Shown here: in pieces, positions 60,283-64,000 of the stretch
Layout of the letters: each line of letters starts with the position of its first letter
How positions within the stretch are numbered: position 1 is the stretch's first letter
Assembly (NCBI RefSeq): GCF_945906775.1
Contig: NZ_CAMDRE010000003.1
Coordinates: 225,488 to 289,487 of the forward strand
DNA from: Citrobacter sp. Marseille-Q6884
GTDB taxonomy: Bacteria; Pseudomonadota; Gammaproteobacteria; Enterobacterales; Enterobacteriaceae
Direction of reading: 5' to 3'
DNA length: 64,000 bases
Translations under genes and position numbers: made by a program
Notes under the pieces: model-generated
The model's database searches: none
The model's input: only the letters and a program-made list of their open reading frames with translations
Told to the model about the DNA's origin: nothing

Positions 60283-61139
60283 AGCCGTTTTATCCCAAGG
60301 CGGGCAATGGCCGACGGCCCTATCCGCTGGAGACCATGCTGCGTATTCACTGCATGCAGCATTGGTACAACCTGAGCGACGGTGCCATGGAAGATGCCCT
60401 GTACGAAATCGCCTCCATGCGCCTGTTTGCCCGATTATCCCTGGATAGCGCCCTGCCGGATCGCACCACCATCATGAATTTCCGCCACCTGCTCGAGCAG
60501 CATCAACTGGCCCGTCAATTGTTCAAGACCATCAATCGCTGGCTGGCCGAAGCAGGCGTCATGATGACCCAAGGCACTTTGGTGGATGCCATCATCATTG
60601 AGGCACCCAGCTCTACCAAGAACAAAGAGCAGCAACGCGATCCGGAGATGCATCAGACCAAGAAAGGCAATCAGTGGCACTTTGGCATGAAGGCCCACAT
60701 TGGTGTCGATGCCAAGAGTGGCCTGACCCACAGCCTGGTCACCACCGCGGCCAACGAGCATGACCTCAATCAGCTGGGTAATCTGCTTCATGGAGAGGAG
60801 CAATTTGTCTCAGCCGATGCCGGCTACCAAGGAGCGCCACAGCGCGAGGAGCTGGCCGAGGTGGATGTGGACTGGCTGATCGCCGGGCGTCCCGGCAGGG
60901 TAAAAACTTTGAAGCAGCATCCGCGCAAGAACAAAACGGCCATCAACATCGAATACATGAAAGCCAGCATCCGTGCCAGGGTGGAGCACCCGTTTCGCAT
61001 CATCAAGCGGCAGTTCGGCTTCGTGAAAGCCAGATACAAGGGGCTGCTGAAAAACGATAACCAACTGGCGATGTTATTCACCCTGGCCAACCTGTTTCGG
61101 GTGGACCAAATGATACGTCAGTGGGAGAGATCTCAGTAA
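60249..61139 (+). pseudogene. IS5-family transposase, N-terminus missing
   Basis: Codons from about residue 31 of the transposase to the native stop. Differences from the other copies include LVDAIIIEAPSS (Thr to Ile next to a catalytic Asp) and IAGRPGRVKTL. With the N-terminal DNA-binding part missing it is probably inactive. Confidence 0.9.
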
Positions 61140-61286
61140 AAACCGGAAATAACGCCAGAAATGGTGGAAAAAATAGCCTAAATAGGCTGATTCGATGTGT
61201 TTGCGGGAAAAAAATCGGCCCAGATCCGCGAAATTTTAATCAGCGAGTCAGCTTGGGAAGAAATGACCTGCTTATTCGCACCTTCC

Positions 61287-61433
61287 TTAGAGAACAATTT
61301 ATTGAATTCAATGAATTGTTGCTTTTTGAGGACCTGAATTTGTTTAATCAAAGAATGGCTGAATATCTGGTGCTGTATAACAGCAAAAGGCCACATAAAT
61401 CACTCGAACTGATGACGCCAGTGGACTATATTT
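61287..61433 (+). pseudogene. 3' fragment of an IS3/IS481-type transposase, part 1
   Basis: Reads REQFIEFNELLLFEDLNLFN then QRMAEYLVLYNSKRPHKS and LELMTPVDYI, the C-terminal integrase-type tail of a transposase. The 5' part is removed by ISKpn26 copy 4 and the last codons lie beyond IS26 copy B. Across the IS26 target duplication the frame continues LRESKNCNMWWTHTT and stops at 62306-62308. Confidence 0.75.
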
Positions 61434-62253
61434 GGCACTGTTGCAAATAGTCGGTGGTGATAAACTTATCATCCCCTTTTGCTGATGGAGCTGCACATGA
61501 ACCCATTCAAAGGCCGGCATTTTCAGCGTGACATCATTCTGTGGGCCGTACGCTGGTACTGCAAATACGGCATCAGTTACCGTGAGCTGCAGGAGATGCT
61601 GGCTGAACGCGGAGTGAATGTCGATCACTCCACGATTTACCGCTGGGTTCAGCGTTATGCGCCTGAAATGGAAAAACGGCTGCGCTGGTACTGGCGTAAC
61701 CCTTCCGATCTTTGCCCGTGGCACATGGATGAAACCTACGTGAAGGTCAATGGCCGCTGGGCGTATCTGTACCGGGCCGTCGACAGCCGGGGCCGCACTG
61801 TCGATTTTTATCTCTCCTCCCGTCGTAACAGCAAAGCTGCATACCGGTTTCTGGGTAAAATCCTCAACAACGTGAAGAAGTGGCAGATCCCGCGATTCAT
61901 CAACACGGATAAAGCGCCCGCCTATGGTCGCGCGCTTGCTCTGCTCAAACGCGAAGGCCGGTGCCCGTCTGACGTTGAACACCGACAGATTAAGTACCGG
62001 AACAACGTGATTGAATGCGATCATGGCAAACTGAAACGGATAATCGGCGCCACGCTGGGATTTAAATCCATGAAGACGGCTTACGCCACCATCAAAGGTA
62101 TTGAGGTGATGCGTGCACTACGCAAAGGCCAGGCCTCAGCATTTTATTATGGTGATCCCCTGGGCGAAATGCGCCTGGTAAGCAGAGTTTTTGAAATGTA
62201 AGGCCTTTGAATAAGACAAAAGGCTGCCTCATCGCTAACTTTGCAACAGTGCC
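61434..62253 (+). mobile_element. IS26, copy B, with intact target duplication
   Basis: 820 bp, transposase on the plus strand, flanked on both sides by CTATATTT (61426-61433 and 62254-62261). This was a simple insertion into the transposase remnant, so sequences on its two sides were contiguous before. Confidence 0.98.
61497..62201 (+). CDS. tnpA: IS26 transposase (copy B)
   Basis: A 234-residue transposase with no difference seen from copy A (DDE residues in WHMDETYVKV, INTDKAPAYG, NNVIECDHGKLK). Intact. Confidence 0.97.
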   Translation: MNPFKGRHFQRDIILWAVRWYCKYGISYRELQEMLAERGVNVDHSTIYRWVQRYAPEMEKRLRWYWRNPSDLCPWHMDETYVKVNGRWAYLYRAVDSRGRTVDFYLSSRRNSKAAYRFLGKILNNVKKWQIPRFINTDKAPAYGRALALLKREGRCPSDVEHRQIKYRNNVIECDHGKLKRIIGATLGFKSMKTAYATIKGIEVMRALRKGQASAFYYGDPLGEMRLVSRVFEM

Positions 62254-62261
62254 CTATATTT

Positions 62262-62308
62262 TACGTGAGAGTAAAAATTGCAATATGTGGTGGACCCATA
62301 CAACCTGA
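62262..62308 (+). pseudogene. 3' fragment of the IS3/IS481-type transposase, part 2
   Basis: The last 15 codons and stop of the remnant split by IS26 copy B (LRESKNCNMWWTHTT, TGA at 62306-62308). Its stop lies 16 bases before dhaT, so the original element sat directly in the dhaT leader. Confidence 0.7.
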
Positions 62309-62324
62309 AGCGAGAAGGTATATT

Positions 62325-63488
62325 ATGAGCTATCGTATGTTTGATTATCTGGTGCCAAACGTTAACTTTTTTGGCCCCAACGCCATTTCCGTAGTCGGCG
62401 AACGCTGCCAGCTGCTGGGGGGGAAAAAAGCCCTGCTGGTCACCGACAAAGGCCTGCGGGCAATTAAAGATGGCGCGGTGGACAAAACCCTGCATTATCT
62501 GCGGGAGGCCGGGATCGAGGTGGCGATCTTTGACGGCGTCGAGCCGAACCCGAAAGACACCAACGTGCGCGACGGCCTCGCCGTGTTTCGCCGCGAACAG
62601 TGCGACATCATCGTCACCGTGGGCGGCGGCAGCCCGCACGATTGCGGCAAAGGCATCGGCATCGCCGCCACCCATGAGGGCGATCTGTACCAGTATGCCG
62701 GAATCGAGACCCTGACCAACCCGCTGCCGCCTATCGTCGCGGTCAATACCACCGCCGGCACCGCCAGCGAGGTCACCCGCCACTGCGTCCTGACCAACAC
62801 CGAAACCAAAGTGAAGTTTGTGATCGTCAGCTGGCGCAACCTGCCGTCGGTCTCTATCAACGATCCGCTGCTGATGATCGGTAAACCGGCCGCCCTGACC
62901 GCGGCGACCGGGATGGATGCCCTGACCCACGCCGTAGAGGCCTATATCTCCAAAGACGCTAACCCGGTGACGGACGCCGCCGCCATGCAGGCGATCCGCC
63001 TCATCGCCCGCAACCTGCGCCAGGCCGTGGCCCTCGGCAGCAATCTGCAGGCGCGGGAAAACATGGCCTATGCCTCTCTGCTGGCCGGGATGGCTTTCAA
63101 TAACGCCAACCTCGGCTACGTGCACGCCATGGCGCACCAGCTGGGCGGCCTGTACGACATGCCGCACGGCGTGGCCAACGCTGTCCTGCTGCCGCATGTG
63201 GCCCGCTACAACCTGATCGCCAACCCGGAGAAATTCGCCGAGATTGCTGAACTGATGGGCGAAAATATCACCGGACTGTCCACTCTCGACGCGGCGGAAA
63301 AAGCCATCGCCGCTATCACGCGTCTGTCGATGGATATCGGTATTCCGCAGCATCTGCGCGATCTGGGAGTAAAAGAGGCCGACTTCCCCTACATGGCTGA
63401 GATGGCTCTGAAAGACGGCAATGCGTTCTCGAACCCGCGTAAAGGCAACGAGCAGGAGATTGCCGCGATTTTCCGCCAGGCATTCTGA
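62325..63488 (+). CDS. dhaT: 1,3-propanediol dehydrogenase DhaT (third source, K. pneumoniae-like)
   Basis: A 387-residue iron-dependent dehydrogenase with GGGSPHDCGKG and HQLGGLYDMPHGVANAVLLPH. It corresponds closely to the K. pneumoniae enzyme from memory (LREAGIEVAIFDG, LAVFRREQ) and differs from the copy at 29486. GAGAAGG lies at 62312-62318. Its native promoter and orfY are replaced by a transposase remnant and IS26, so any transcription would come from those elements. Confidence 0.95.
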   Translation: MSYRMFDYLVPNVNFFGPNAISVVGERCQLLGGKKALLVTDKGLRAIKDGAVDKTLHYLREAGIEVAIFDGVEPNPKDTNVRDGLAVFRREQCDIIVTVGGGSPHDCGKGIGIAATHEGDLYQYAGIETLTNPLPPIVAVNTTAGTASEVTRHCVLTNTETKVKFVIVSWRNLPSVSINDPLLMIGKPAALTAATGMDALTHAVEAYISKDANPVTDAAAMQAIRLIARNLRQAVALGSNLQARENMAYASLLAGMAFNNANLGYVHAMAHQLGGLYDMPHGVANAVLLPHVARYNLIANPEKFAEIAELMGENITGLSTLDAAEKAIAAITRLSMDIGIPQHLRDLGVKEADFPYMAEMALKDGNAFSNPRKGNEQEIAAIFRQAF

Positions 63489-63508
63489 GTGTTAACGAGG
63501 GGACCGTC

Positions 63509-63862
63509 ATGTCGCTTTCACCGCCAGGCGTACGCCTGTTTTACGATCCGCGCGGGCACCATGCCGGCGCCATCAATGAGCTGTGCTGGGGGCTGGAGGA
63601 GCAGGGGGTCCCCTGCCAGACCATAACCTATGACGGAGGCGGTGACGCCGCTGCGCTGGGCTCCCTGGCGGCCAGAAGCTCGCCCCTGCGGGTGGGTATC
63701 GGGCTCAGCGCGTCCGGCGAGATAGCCCTCACTCATGCCCAGCTGCCGGCGGACGCGCCGCTGGCTACCGGACACGTCACCGATAGCGACGATCATCTGC
63801 GTACGCTCGGCGCCAACGCCGGGCAGCTGGTTAAAGTCCTGCCGTTAAGTGAGAGAAACTGA
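63509..63862 (+). CDS. dhaG: Glycerol dehydratase reactivase small subunit DhaG (third source)
   Basis: A 117-residue homologue of the gene at 29116, K. pneumoniae-like (LFYDPRGHHAGAINELCWGLEEQ, GANAGQLVKVLPLSERN). It follows dhaT by 20 bases. Its natural partner, the large subunit DhaF, is encoded 27 kb away at 34198, in which the second half is Klebsiella-like. Confidence 0.94.
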   Translation: MSLSPPGVRLFYDPRGHHAGAINELCWGLEEQGVPCQTITYDGGGDAAALGSLAARSSPLRVGIGLSASGEIALTHAQLPADAPLATGHVTDSDDHLRTLGANAGQLVKVLPLSERN

Positions 63863-63874
63863 ATGTATCGTATC
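63863..63874 (+). pseudogene. First codons of a PduO-type adenosyltransferase gene, cut by IS26
   Basis: ATG TAT CGT ATC (MYRI) directly after the dhaG stop, the same start as the intact gene at 29115 (MYRIYTRTG). IS26 copy C begins at 63875, removing the rest. Confidence 0.85.
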
Positions 63875-64000
63875 GGCACTGTTGCAAATAGTCGGTGGTG
63901 ATAAACTTATCATCCCCTTTTGCTGATGGAGCTGCACATGAACCCATTCAAAGGCCGGCATTTTCAGCGTGACATCATTCTGTGGGCCGTACGCTGGTAC
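63875..64000 (+). mobile_element. IS26, copy C, continues beyond the window
   Basis: Begins GGCACTGTTGCAAATAG and is identical to copy B as far as visible. Same orientation as copy B, so dhaT-dhaG lies between two direct IS26 copies. The right end is outside the window. Confidence 0.95.
63938..64000 (+). CDS. tnpA: IS26 transposase (copy C), partial at window edge
   Basis: First 21 codons, MNPFKGRHFQRDIILWAVRW onward, matching the other IS26 copies. The gene runs off the window. Confidence 0.95.
   Translation, partial: MNPFKGRHFQRDIILWAVRWY

Larger units (their letters stand above)
60233..61286 (+). mobile_element. IS5-family element, ISKpn26-like, copy 4, 5'-truncated
   Basis: The element lacks its left 170 bp or so; it begins in the palindrome next to IS26 and continues to an intact right end GCACCTTCC (61286), followed by TTAG (61287-61290). 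It was inserted in a transposase gene remnant (61287 onward). Confidence 0.93.

Noticed and set aside
1..64000. CRISPR array, tRNA, rRNA, integron, antibiotic-resistance gene, replication initiator
   Set aside because: Looked for regularly spaced repeats, tRNA-like cloverleafs, attC-type sites and the common resistance and Rep families; none was recognised.

Overview
The window looks like part of a large mosaic plasmid from an enterobacterium of the Klebsiella / Citrobacter / Enterobacter group. Evidence: a ParM/ParR partition pair, plasmid-type accessory genes (sliding clamp, Dam, RdgC, a DUF4942 methyltransferase), many insertion sequences typical of multireplicon plasmids (ISKpn26/IS5, IS26, ISPpu12, IS110, IS3), and chromosomal genes in non-chromosomal surroundings. 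No replication initiator, origin, conjugation region, antibiotic-resistance gene, tRNA, rRNA or CRISPR array was seen. Family names come from reading the proteins by eye and from memory; no database was searched.

Layout. (1) 1-13.4 kb: an inovirus-Gp2-like gene is split by a 12.5 kb block bounded by two inverted ISKpn26-type elements. The block carries a sliding-clamp homologue, Dam, RdgC, an HNH protein, several unknown proteins and a truncated DNA methyltransferase; an IS3-family element interrupts one gene. (2) 13.4-16.6 kb: a Res-type helicase and the 3' end of its methyltransferase, cut at a join with chromosomal yqjI. (3) 16.6-37.2 kb: yqjI'-yqjH followed by a glycerol-fermentation (dha) regulon built from two sources. 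A Klebsiella/Raoultella-like half (dhaK-ATP, dhaM, dhaL, dhaK, dhaD, dhaR') is joined to a Citrobacter freundii-like half (dhaK', dhaD, dhaR, cobalamin adenosyltransferase, dhaG, dhaT, orfY, dhaBCE, dhaF), ending in Klebsiella-like dhaF/glpF/hdeB'. (4) 37.2-41.1 kb: an IS5 remnant, a truncated GntR-type regulator, parMR and small unknown genes. (5) 41.1-45.7 kb: ISKpn26 and a complete ISPpu12-type element with metal-transport passengers. (6) 45.7-54.2 kb: a GC-rich Pseudomonas/Xanthomonas-like block with a pilL fragment and a NemR-type regulator in front of six redox or aldehyde-detoxification enzymes, closed by a second, truncated ISPpu12. (7) 55.2-64 kb: IS110, a Tn3-family transposase remnant, three IS26 copies, a broken ISKpn26 with a perfect 50-bp palindrome, and a third-origin (K. 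pneumoniae-like) dhaT-dhaG pair between two IS26.

How it works together. The dha genes could give the host a near-complete glycerol fermentation pathway. GlpF imports glycerol. Glycerol dehydratase DhaBCE (coenzyme B12, reactivated by DhaF/DhaG, cofactor made by the PduO-type adenosyltransferase) makes 3-hydroxypropionaldehyde, which DhaT reduces to 1,3-propanediol. DhaD oxidises glycerol to dihydroxyacetone, which a PTS-dependent (DhaKLM) or an ATP-dependent kinase phosphorylates. DhaR is the likely activator. Ten copies of a GTTYC-N5-GRAAC palindrome, always in pairs 31-32 bp apart, lie in the three dha control regions and are the best candidates for its binding sites. The block at 46.7-54.1 kb is probably an inducible detoxification cassette for reactive electrophiles or hypochlorite, carried by ISPpu12.
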